64,000 nucleotides of DNA from Trichopria drosophilae (taxonomy: Eukaryota > Arthropoda > Insecta > Hymenoptera > Diapriidae), in contig CM059585.1 of NCBI GenBank assembly GCA_030407085.1, forward strand, positions 98,302,501 to 98,366,500, given 5' to 3'. The translations under genes were made by a program, and so were the position numbers. Below, piece by piece: positions 35,128 to 45,827 of the stretch. Below the pieces are notes generated by a model. It saw nothing but the letters and a program-made list of their open reading frames with translations. It searched no databases and was not told where the DNA came from. Position 1 is the first letter of the stretch. Each line of letters starts with the position of its first letter.

Positions 35128-35226
35128 AAATTGAAATCATTGCCTTCCTTGAAATCTATATCTCTCGGGAAATTGAAATCTTTCTCTTCCTTGAAATCTA
35201 TATCTCTCGGGGAATTGAAATCACCA
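35128..35226 (+). repeat. 42-bp composite repeat, cluster 2
   Basis: Two consecutive copies and the start of a third, ending 90 bases before the palindromic array. Confidence 0.85.
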
Positions 35227-35317
35227 AAAATATATAACGAACGCTATCATTTGTAGAATATAAGTAATAAAGAGTAAAATTAAAATAATTCGCTTTGGAA
35301 GATGTAACAGCACATTA

Positions 35318-36960
35318 CCCGGACAGAAAAATAGAAAAGAGTTCAGAATGGGTTCGAAAAGTGCTCTTAAAAGAAATCAGATTCACTTTTGGAGGATTTT
35401 CTGAAAATGAGTTCATAAAGATCTCACAATGTCACCAAGTTCAAAAAACTCTCAAAAAGTGGATCGGTCTTCTTTTAGAGCAGATTTCGAACTCATTCTG
35501 AACTCTTTTCTAGATGAATCGAATTGCTTATAATATTTATTCAATTTCTACCCAGACAGCAGAATAAAACAGAGTTCAGAATGAGTTAGAAATATGCACT
35601 AAAAGAAGTCACACCCACTTTCTGTGCGGTTTCTGGAAATGAGTCCATAAAGATCTCATGATTACATCATGTTCAGAAACTCTCAAAAAGTGGATCGGTC
35701 TTCTTTTAGAGCAGATTTCGAACTCATTCTGAACTCGTTTCTAAACGAATCGAATTGTTTATAATATTTATTCAATTTCTACCCAGACAGCAGAATAAAA
35801 CAGAGTTCAGAATGAGTTAGAAATGTGCACGAAAATACATCAGACCCACTCTCTGTGGGGTTTCTGGAAATGAGTCCATAAAGATCTCATGAATACATCA
35901 TGCTCAGAAAACTCAAAAAGTGGATCGGACTTCTTTTAGAGCACATTTCGAAACCATTTTGAACTCTTTTCTAAATGAATCGAATTGTTTATAATATTTA
36001 TTCAATATTTGCCCAGACAGCAAAATATAAAAGAGTTCATAATGGGTTCCAAATGTGCTCTAAAAGAAGTCAGATTTCCCTCTTTTTGAGGCTGTTTTGA
36101 AGTTGAGTTCATGATGATATGCTGTTCAGAAAAACCCTCAGAAAGTGGGTCTGACTTCTTTTAGAGCTCGTTTTGAACTCATTCCAAACTCTTTTTATTT
36201 TTCTCTCTGAGTTCATTAGGAGATCTTTATGAACTCGTAACATCGTGAGCAAAAGAACCCTCAGAAAGTGGGTCTGACTTCGTTTATGGCTCGTTTTGAA
36301 CTCGTTCCAAGCTCTTTTTATTTTGCTGTCCGAGTTCATTATGAGTTTCATTTTCTGAGGGGTTTCTGAACATGAGTTCATAAAGATAACATAATGACAA
36401 CGTGTTCAGAAAACTCTCAGAAATTGGGAGTCCGACTTTTTTTAGAGCATACTTCGAACCCATTTTGAACTCTTTTTTAAATAAATTGAATTTTTTATAA
36501 TAATTATTCAATATTTACTCAGACAGCAAAATAAAAAAGAGCGCAGAATGAGTTTGAAATGTGCTATAAAAGAAATCAGATGATCCACTTTATGAGGGTT
36601 TTCTAAAAATGAGTTCATAAAGATCTCATAAAGAGATTGTGTGCAGAAACACCCTCAGAAAGTGTATCTGACTACTTTCCGAACATATTTCGAACTCATT
36701 CTGAACTATTTTTTATTTTTCTGTCTGATTCCTTATGAATTCATTCTCAAAAAAACCCTGAGAAAGTGTGACATCTGACTTTTTTAGAGCACACTTCGAA
36801 CTCATTCTGGTTTTTTAAATTTTGATGTCTGAGTTCATTATGAGCTCTTTATGAACTCAATTTAACAAAACCCTCAGAAAGAGGGACAATTGACTTCTTT
36901 GAGAGCACATTTCAAACTCATTCTGGACTCTTTGTTATTTTATTGTCTGTAAATATGAAA
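35318..36960. repeat. Tandem array of palindromic ~231-bp units
   Basis: Units restart at cagacagcaaaataa-type boundaries (about 35319, 35553, 35784, 36014, 36520). Each contains gagttcagaatgagtt, ctaaaagaagtcaga, cactttctgagggtt and gagttcataaagatctcat, then the complements of the first blocks in reverse order. Every unit is therefore also a foldback. The order becomes irregular after about 36110. Short ORFs across it are artefacts. A lone relative lies at 62964-63090. Confidence 0.9.
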
Positions 36961-37083
36961 ATCGATTCAAAATGAAAAAAAAAATTACGTTCAACTTTTG
37001 GGACTTAAAGGGGATTTAAATTTTTCAAAATTGACCTCCCAAAACGAATAATGGTCCTTAAAATCTAAACCATAATAGGTAGT

Positions 37084-37260
37084 TTAAAATCATTCTCTTC
37101 CTTGAAATCTATATCTCTCGGGAAATTGAAATCATCCTCTTCCTTGAAATCTATTTCAGGGAAGTTAAAAATCATTGACTTCCTAGAAATTCAGATTTCT
37201 CGGTAAATTGAAATCATTCTCTTCCTTGAAATCTACATCTCTCATGAAATTGAAATTATA
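37084..37260 (+). repeat. 42-bp composite repeat, cluster 3
   Basis: About four copies, one diverged, directly beyond the palindromic array. They contain cattctcttccttgaaatc and ctatatctctcgggaaatt. Confidence 0.85.
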
Positions 37261-37437
37261 ACCTAGCACGTGAATTGTATAATAAAAATTTGTTAAATAA
37301 ATGTATAATATCCCTGTCGAATAATGTAAAAATACAACGTCGGTCCGATCGATCGTTAACATCGATCGCAACGATGAAAATAAAATATAATTATTCGTTG
37401 AAACCTTATTAAAAAATCCTTAAAATCTATGTCGCTA

Positions 37438-37497
37438 GATAAATTGAAATCATTTTCTTCCTTGAAATCTATATCTCTCGGGAAATTGAAATCATTG
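37438..37497 (+). repeat. 42-bp composite repeat, cluster 4
   Basis: One complete copy plus the beginning of a second, isolated in non-repetitive AT-rich sequence. Confidence 0.8.
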
Positions 37498-37499
37498 AC

Positions 37500-39750
37500 T
37501 ACTAGAATAAAAAAACTCTAAAGACACTTAATGTCCAAAGAATATTATGCAGGAAATAAATATAACCCTGTCAAATACTTGAGCATAAAATAACTTTTTT
37601 TTTGTATTTGTGTTTTTAAATATTGAAATCATTGGACATTTATTCTAGTTTATAATCTCTTCAAAATTTTATTCTTTTTTTTGCAAAAATTCAATTCTTC
37701 GAAATTTTTTAAACTTCAACGCTATCATTATTACACAAGTGATTCTCAATAATATTTAGTTTCCAGGACGTCGTAAATACTTCAACATCATTTTTTTTGA
37801 CATTTACCATTTTGAAAATTGATGTAACCATCCCGTTAAACGGAAAGAGATTCAAATGGATTCATTCGTTTTTGAATTCAGGATTTCAGGACAATTTTTA
37901 AATCCTTTAGAATCTACTCCGTCCGTTTAATACATTTCATTTTCAAATTCTGAATCTATGCATATCCAAGAATAAATCTATTATGAATTTCCGCAAATAC
38001 AAAGTAATAGATTCAAAATAAGATTATGAATCCAAAAATGAATCACTTCTGCAAATACAAAATATTGGATTCGCAAATTTTATACAAATTATATTTTCCA
38101 TAACTTAAGAATGGAAAAGATTAAGATTTGGATAATTAAAAAATCGAATGGATTAAAATTTGGATAAAGAATAGAATGTTGACAATTGGAGAATTTGAAT
38201 TGATTAGAATTTAGACAAATTAAAATTTGTGGATTGATTACATTTTTGAATAGTCAATTCATCCATTAATTTCAATTGAAATTAATCGAAATTCAGTCAA
38301 TCAATTTTTGAAATTTTTTGAATCTTGCATTAATTCAATCATTTATTTAAAATGAGTGAAAATTTCTATTTCAACAACGACTAAATTATCTAAAATTTTT
38401 GTAAATTTTAAATAGTTTCTTGAAAATTTAAATTACTCAGTAAACGAAAATTTATTAAAAATTATAGAAAAAGATTCATTTGATCGTATTCTAAATCAAG
38501 TTCTTGAATCCCTGCCTAATCAAAAATAATATTTTAATACTTTAAATTATTTATCCTTGAAGTGTGATTTGAAAAGTATAAATTTAATTCTTATTAATCA
38601 AATTGTTACTAACGATGAATTCTAAAGAAAAAAAATTGTTCATTTGAATTTGTTCGAAAAAGAGAACCAGAATTTATTCAATTCGTCCCAATTCATTCCA
38701 ATTTACTGGAGAAAAAAATACATTTTAATCCGTCGCAATACGATCTACTGTCTATACAGACAAAAACATAGCCTGCAAAAATGAGTAAACATAAGAAAAA
38801 TAATTCAATCGATTCATTTTGGTTTAATCCGGTTTCTTGGCATATTACCGATTTAATCCGATCTACGCACAACTGACAACTGCATAACCTACAAAAACGA
38901 GTTGTATTGGAAAGTACAAAGAAAATATTTTACATTTAATCGGAATTAAAAAAGGTAACAGGTTAATTGCCTGCCAGGTGTAAGAATCTTCATTTATTCT
39001 TCTTTCAAACGAGGGAAATTAAATAATATATCCCATGAATTGAAACGAATAGCTTCGAATTCAATTTAAATCAAAATCCGCGTGAATTTATTAGAACTTA
39101 TTGGAATTTATTAAACTGAATTCAAACTTTTCACTTTGAATTCGGATTCGTTATATTTTTCAATTTCTTTATATTCTTGATTAATTTCAATTCACTTGAA
39201 GGAATTGACTAGTTCTATTTTGAATTTCTGTAAATACACGCAGTTATTGATGTCCTTTTCAATCCACCCGAATTCTCTGTAATTAAAGAAAAGTTTTAAT
39301 TTTAAGTCTTTGTATGACATAACCTATTTGGAAACTGAAAAGTATAAAAATTAATTAAAAGTCTCAATACTTTTCAATGTATTTCAGTATTTTTAATAAA
39401 GAATCCGAATTGGAAAGATTTGAAAGTATTGAAATGTATTCTTTTTAATTCATTTTCGTTTACTAGTCATGCAGATTTTTAATACTTTTTTATCCCTTTG
39501 AACAAATTCTAGTGGTACAAATTGTTAAAATGATTTGAAGAAAAACGTTTCGGGTTCGCAAAGACTCAAAAATATACTCTAACCTCTTACATTCTTGAAT
39601 TGAAAATTAATTTATGATATACTAATATTAAATATAATATACTACCGAAAGGGTTAGTTTTATGTAATAAGTCATTGATGCGCTGAAGTTTAAAATGGGT
39701 CTTAAAAAGTTTTAACGAATTTCTGATTTTTCATCTGCATATAAAATCCC
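37500..39750. other. AT-rich, no gene seen
   Basis: No protein-like ORF. Phrases such as aattcaatt, gaatttg and ttgaattc recur at many scales, giving a self-similar low-complexity texture, especially 37900-39300. Confidence 0.45.
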
Positions 39751-39756
39751 ATCTAC

Positions 39757-39805
39757 TTTGAAATCTACATCTCTCGATAATTTGAAATCATTCTCTTCCT
39801 CATAC
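39757..39805 (+). repeat. 42-bp composite repeat, single copy
   Basis: The halves are in reversed order here (gaaatctacatctctcgataa then tgaaatcattctcttcct), as expected if the breakpoint falls within the unit. Confidence 0.75.
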
Positions 39806-40524
39806 ACTCAAAAAAACTTCTGAACAAACTTAATAATAAAAATATCGCTACGTATACCGTAGTAGCCCTGTCGAATAATACAAAAATATAAGTATACTCT
39901 TCTATAAATAAAAAAATGGCCGAAACATTATATCTAATTCCTCGACATCCGAAATTTTTTAGGATTTGAATTTGACGACCTTACTTCGTAACGCTACAAA
40001 AAAATTATTGTTGGTGTCAGTGACTATTTCGATGACATTTTAGTATTTTGTTCCTTTAACAAAAATTAGTCATGGATATTTTCCAGGGATTTCTAATATT
40101 ATTTCTCCATATTGATTGAAAATGTAAAAAAAATCTTTCATAACGAAATAATTAATCGACGATAGTATAAACGTTCACCCTGTTCAATATTACTTTTTAC
40201 TTCTGAACAAAAATATGTCATCGAAGGTGTTCACTCAGACTAAAAATCAAAGATGGCGATGCTTAAATTAAGATGTATTCCGGCATTTTGTCATTTGTTA
40301 AAACTTAGCTACTCACTTAGAATTTTCAAATAAAGTAACGAATATTGTCGACTTTCCTTGCTGAAAATAATATTTTGTCGGTGAGATTATTTAGCTTCGT
40401 AAAATACGATGTCACAAGTAGTTAAGCATGTCAAAGTAACATATTGAATACTAGCTTAGATTCTAATACGAATGACTAAAACAACGATACCGACTACTTA
40501 TTTTTTTCAGCTTTACGAAAGTCA

Positions 40525-40570
40525 AAATTGAAATCATGTTCTTCCTTAAAATCTATATCTCTCCGAAAAA
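40525..40570 (+). repeat. 42-bp composite repeat, single copy
   Basis: One diverged copy: tgaaatcatgttcttcctta followed by aatctatatctctccg. It is the rightmost copy found. Confidence 0.75.
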
Positions 40571-42064
40571 ATTAAAATAAAATTCTCGAGAATTTTCACT
40601 TTGATTTGTGACGTGAAATTATTAACGTTCGTGGATCCGTTTTTTGCTGAAACGGATTTCGATACCTTCGACTGTATCTAACATAGAGAATTATATCGAG
40701 ACGTGAAAAATTTGACATTTTAATAGTTTTAAACGGTTTTTAAAACTTTTGCATTGTAAGCAACAGTGAGGATTAAAACGACTCTCGACCTTGCAGTCTT
40801 GTTTCGCAAGGCTTTTGCCAGACCGAGACCAAAACCAAGACCATTTGGTTTTTAATCTCACTAGTAAGATCGCAGGAAAAAATGCGTATATTCGAGTAAA
40901 TATTTCAATAGTTGCAATACAAAATTTACTCAAATTATGATAATAGTCTTTTAATTCGAGTAAATATATTTGTTAGCAACTATTGAAATCAATTTTTACG
41001 AAAATAACCAATTTTTTCAGCGTTAAACCAAATTTCTGACACTTTGAAAGCTTTCGTGTTGGGTGCTTTTCATTTTTGTCAACGAAGTTATGCTTAAAGT
41101 AAACTTCGTAATTTTGGTTTTGCCATTTACGAAATGTTATGTTAACAAAAAATAATACTAAACGCGTAGTAAAAGCTTGCCTCGTAAGAAAACGTTTGTA
41201 CGAATTTCTTGTTTCGAAAAATCTGTTAGAAAATTTCATCGCTCTTAGAATAGCGATATACCTGGTTTCTCCATTGTTGTTTTCATTTATCTTGAGTTTT
41301 TTTTTTTGAAAACTCTTGTGGTTTTAGTTTCAACTCCGTTGGTGCCATTGGTCCATCCTCTTTCGATACTACAACTCAATTTTTTTCATCTCCTTGGGTC
41401 ATAAATGTAAGCTAACGAGTCATTAAACGTTGTGGTGTAGTAATACTGTTTCTCAAATGAAATATGTGGTACGGATGTCGGGAAATGGTGGATGTCAATT
41501 ACATCTAGCATTTGGTAATTTGTACGCCATTGGCGTACTTCCTCGCTAACGCGTCATCCTTTGTCATTTGCGCATCCCGGTCTTTCTGGTGGCTGTGACT
41601 TACTCCGTAGAAAAAGTAAATGCAGAAGCCTGTGAACACAAAAGGGCATTGTTATTTAAAGGCATTATTAATTTATGCATTAATTATTAAAAAACATATA
41701 TATTTTCTTTTTATTTGCATTAAATTTTATAATATTGTATTAACTGTCAATTTTGTTGCAGATTTTTTGTTAGGATCTAGTTATGAACTTCTACTTAAAC
41801 GAAGAACAAAGTAAGCCTTGTTTCGGTACCAGGACAATACAGAGGCTGATGGGTTTCCAAAGAAAACTTCTGATCAAAGATCATGAGCCACGTCTAGACA
41901 TATCCATGGCCACTATCATTGGATGTACAAAATGAAATTGAAATGAAAGACTGGTTGGGCTACTGTCAACATTTTCAAGACCTTAAACAATCTTTATTAT
42001 ATTTATTATAACCTTCTCATGAAAAAAAAAATAAAATACGTGAGAAATCATGTATAGGACTATC
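40571..42064. other. No supported gene
   Basis: Short minus-strand ORFs (40691-40933, 40973-41239) have no recognisable domain. On the minus strand, 41272-41395 reads as a Lys/Pro/Glu-rich tail (VVSKEDGPMAPTELKLK) ending in a stop. It could conceivably be a terminal exon of the transporter gene, but the acceptor is poor. Confidence 0.3.
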
Positions 42065-42068
42065 TTAA

Positions 42069-43597
42069 CCCGTTTCGTCCTGAAATGGCGTAAATTGTCG
42101 GCGTTTTTTAGCTAAATAATTTTCATAGTGAATGAATGAATTTTTATATAAGTCCATGTTTTGTAGGTTTCAAGCCTGCGCTTCCTTTTTCCAATATCTT
42201 TAGTTGTTTTTTCAATACGGCGTCCAAAATGGCAAAATACCCGAAAAGAATAGTAATTTCTTAAATTGAAATCCTTTTTTGCATATGAAATTGTAGTCCA
42301 ATCGATCCCCACTTCTAGATCTGGTGGAATAATTGGTTGTACCAAAAGATAGTGCAATGCGCATCCTAGAATTCAAAATGGCGCCATTTTAAGCGAAATT
42401 TTCATTATTCAGTTGTAATACTTTTGTAAATGATCATACATTCAATACCGATTGATAAAATTTCCGTTGTCAGATTTCCGAAATTTAAAATGGCGGGTCC
42501 AATATGGCGGTATAAACTAAAACTTTTGTAAAAAATGCATTTTGGGGCTTTTTTTGAGATCCTGGACAACGAATCCGTCATTAGATTTTTAGAATTCAAA
42601 TATCTAATTTACATAGATTGATTAAAAAATTTATGTATGGAGGTCTCCGGTTAACGAATTCTTTAGTGGATCTTTTATATCCATTTTTTATTTAATCACG
42701 AATTCTGTGTCAGAGGTTCGAAAATCAACATTGAGGCGAAGAAATAATTTCTCATCACGATTGATGATCAATAGACCAGTAGTCCTTTTGAGATGTAAGA
42801 ATGTTAAATGATGACGATGATAATTGCGTCAAAAAATTAAAAAAAGTTTTGAATTTTCATCCACTATATTGGATCCGCCATTTTGAATTTCAAAAATCTG
42901 TCAACGGATTTGTAATCAGGAACCTATAAAACCCCTCTATATATATTTTTACAAAATTTTATAAAAATTTCATATTTTTAACGATCATATTGGATCCACC
43001 ATTATAAATTTTGAAAATCTGACAACGAATTCGGAATCAGGAACCTTAAAAAACCACGTATGCTCCTTTTTACAAAATTTGAGAAAAGTTCTGCCGTTTT
43101 TACCTCCATATTGGATTCGCCATTTTGCATTTTGAAAATTTGCAAAGTGATTCGTGATCGAGGATGTGGCAAACCATCTTTTATCAATCGGTATTGAATG
43201 TATGTTCATTTACAAAAGTATTACAACTGAATAACGGAAATTTTGTTAAAAATGACGTCATTTTGAAGCCACCATTTTGAATTCTAAGATGCGCATTGCA
43301 CTATATTTTTGGTACAACCAATTACTCCACCATATCTAGAAGTGGGGATAGATTGAACTACAATTTCATACACAAAAAAGGGTTTCAATTTAAGAAATTA
43401 CTATTTTTTTTCGTTTTTTTGCCATTCGGGGCGCCATATTGAAAAAACGACTACAGATTTTGGAAAATGGACTTCTGATTAAGAAAGAGCAGACTTGAAA
43501 CCTGTAAGACATGGACTTATATAAAAATTCATTCACTTTTTGTGTGAAAATTATTTAGCTGAAGAACGACAATTTATGCCATGTCAGGACGAAACGG
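42069..43597. mobile_element. piggyBac-like element with ~400-bp TIRs
   Basis: Flanked by TTAA at 42065-42068 and 43598-43601. The ends are CCCGTTTCGTCCTGAAATGG and, inverted, CCGTTTCGTCCTGACATGG. The arms extend over 42069-42460 and 43179-43597 (tacaaccaatt, gatctagaagtgggg-type, ataccgattgataaaa and complements). The centre has three or four units of about 117 bases containing atattggatccgccatttt (42868, 42985, 43107). No transposase is present, so mobilisation would need a helper. Minus-strand short ORFs here are artefacts. Confidence 0.9.
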
Positions 43598-44174
43598 TTA
43601 AAAATGAAAATTCTGATGGGATATTAATTGTTTCGACACTCTACAAGATTAGACGAAGTTTTGTCTGGAGGAAGATGGGACACGTCATATGCTCAGCGAT
43701 AATTAGGCTTAAATGTAGTATTTTTCGCAAAGATATTTTCTTCTCTCTAAAGATACATAAAAATTGTCTGGTTATTACACCAAGTAAATCTGACATAAAA
43801 TAAAAGAAACTCTTCAAGAAAATTTTTACTTACGAAAAGGTCAGAGAAGAAAAAAGATTTATTTATAAAGATACATAAGCTAAATGTAATGAGTAAATCC
43901 TTTTAAAGTGGTAACTATTTGCATGATCAAAGTATAATATATACAGAGTAACATTCTCATGTCAAGGGCAAGGCCAGTGAGTTGTGTACGATCAGTGTAC
44001 CCTATTGTTTACATTGAAAGGCTGTTTCTCTTTCCGACTGTCCACGGTTTTTGGAAAAGTCTGAACTTCATAGAAAGAAGTTTTCATCGTAATATAACAC
44101 TAAATTGATGTGTTATCAGTCAGGACATTGATGAACAGAAATAAAATGTCGATTATATGTTAGAACTTATAATA

Positions 44175-44831
44175 CAGGGTGTCCAAGAACTGGGTCAGGA
44201 TATTTCAAGAGTCGATTCTGCATATTTCAAACAGAAAGTCCTATACCAAAGTTGGATGTGAGGCTCAGAATTAGAATGACGGGCCATTAAAGTTTAGAAA
44301 AAAATGATGTTTTTTGCAATAACTCGACTCGCTTTTAAGTTATTGCAATGAGTTAGGGCTCATTTTCAAACTTATTTTAAGACCTACAATTCTTCCAAGC
44401 TCACTCAATTTTCATCGAAATCGAACATATGAGGGGGCAAATTCTTCGTCTTTTCAAACTCTACAACTTCTTGTTGTGTGCCAATTCGTTAACTATTTGA
44501 CGAAATAAGTTATATGCGAAAAATCGCAAAAAGAGGCCTTTTTTCCTGTTTTTAGGGCCATAAATTTAGGAATATTCATCGCAGGTCAAATGCTCTGAGA
44601 AAGAATTGTAGGGCTTAAAAAAAGCTTGAAAATAAGCCCTGACTCATTGAAATAACTTAAAAGTGATCCGAGTTATTGCAAAAAAAAGTAATTTTTTTCT
44701 AAACTTCAATGGCCCATCTCTCTAAACTTAAATTCTGAGCCCCAGATCAAATTTTGGTATAGGACTTTTTGTTTCAAATATCATGGAGAATCACCTTCTG
44801 AAATATCGTTACCTAGTTCTTGGACATCCTG
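44175..44831. mobile_element. Long-TIR element, cagggtgtcc ends, TA flanks
   Basis: 657 bases with arms 44175-44394 and 44602-44831: cagggtgtccaagaactggg, gtcctataccaaa, gttattgcaatgagt and acctacaattctt are complemented on the right. TA lies at both edges (44173-44174 and 44832-44833). It is non-coding and Tc1/mariner-like by its ends. Confidence 0.88.
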
Positions 44832-45718
44832 TAAATGTCATTGTCATCATAAGTGTTACGGTTGTAGCTGACACACGAATAACCTATGCAATCATCTATT
44901 TTTTCGGTGATCGGCATCAAAATACCGTTTGCACTACATTGAAAACGAATATCGCGTAGAGATATCACCGTTACTGGTTCTAGTCACCGTTAAGTTGTTC
45001 GCTAGCAGCCATCTAGTGATAAATCATCGTATTTCAAACGTCATGGGAGTCAATACTTTTAGTGAAAATTATTCTCCCTGTTAGATTGTTCAGTTTCTTG
45101 CGAATATTTTCATAGAATAATGTAACAACAATCTGTAAATCATGTAAATTCGACTTTGCAAGCAGAGATATTATATGACTACCTCAAATAAAGATTAGGT
45201 AACCATTTTACCGCGAATATAGCTAATTTCTCCAACCACGCCCCCCGATCTTTAAAACTAAGTCTTTATTTAAAAATTATTAAAAAGTCTCTTTAATAGC
45301 TCTACTCTTAAGTAATTCGTTTTTGCAAAAACGAGATGTCTACAACCAAGAAAGTTTGTCTTAGACACGTCAAAATTTTAAACGTTAGTGTTATTATTTG
45401 ACCTTCCTGAATGAGTCTTAAAAAGTAACATTTCTTTAAGGTTTGTTAAACATTTCGGACGGTTATTCCAATTCAAAATACAAGAGAAATAAAAAAAAAT
45501 ATTTACGAATTTACTATATGGCATTCAAATTAAAATTTATAATTCTCTCCCTGGTAAAAATGAAAATGTACCATATGCTTCAAATGTCTACATTCCCATT
45601 TTGTTTGCTTAAGCATATTCCAAGAGTACAAAAAGCATGAATTTACTTTGAGGGCAACGTAGATTTTCGTTTTTACCAGGGCTCTCATGTTCTACAATAA
45701 ATAAAATATTTAGCATAC

Positions 45719-45827
45719 CTATCGACATCCAAATACCAAATCGTATCCATGTCTCCGAATCGAGTTGTAGCATCAGGTAAAGATTTATCAAAATGCTAAG
45801 ACAAGGCACTAATGGCACGAACGGAAC
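45719..45827 (-). CDS. Transporter exon 9
   Basis: 109 bases coding [20 protein letters not shown] and [13 protein letters not shown]. It ends at a GTATGC donor, phase 1. If unspliced, the frame would run on to a stop at 45609 with a sequence unlike the family. Confidence 0.8.

Noticed and set aside
34320..40570. CRISPR-like repeats with spacers
   Set aside because: The 42-bp copies are irregularly spaced, from adjacent to kilobases apart, are diverged, and sit in an animal genome without cas genes.
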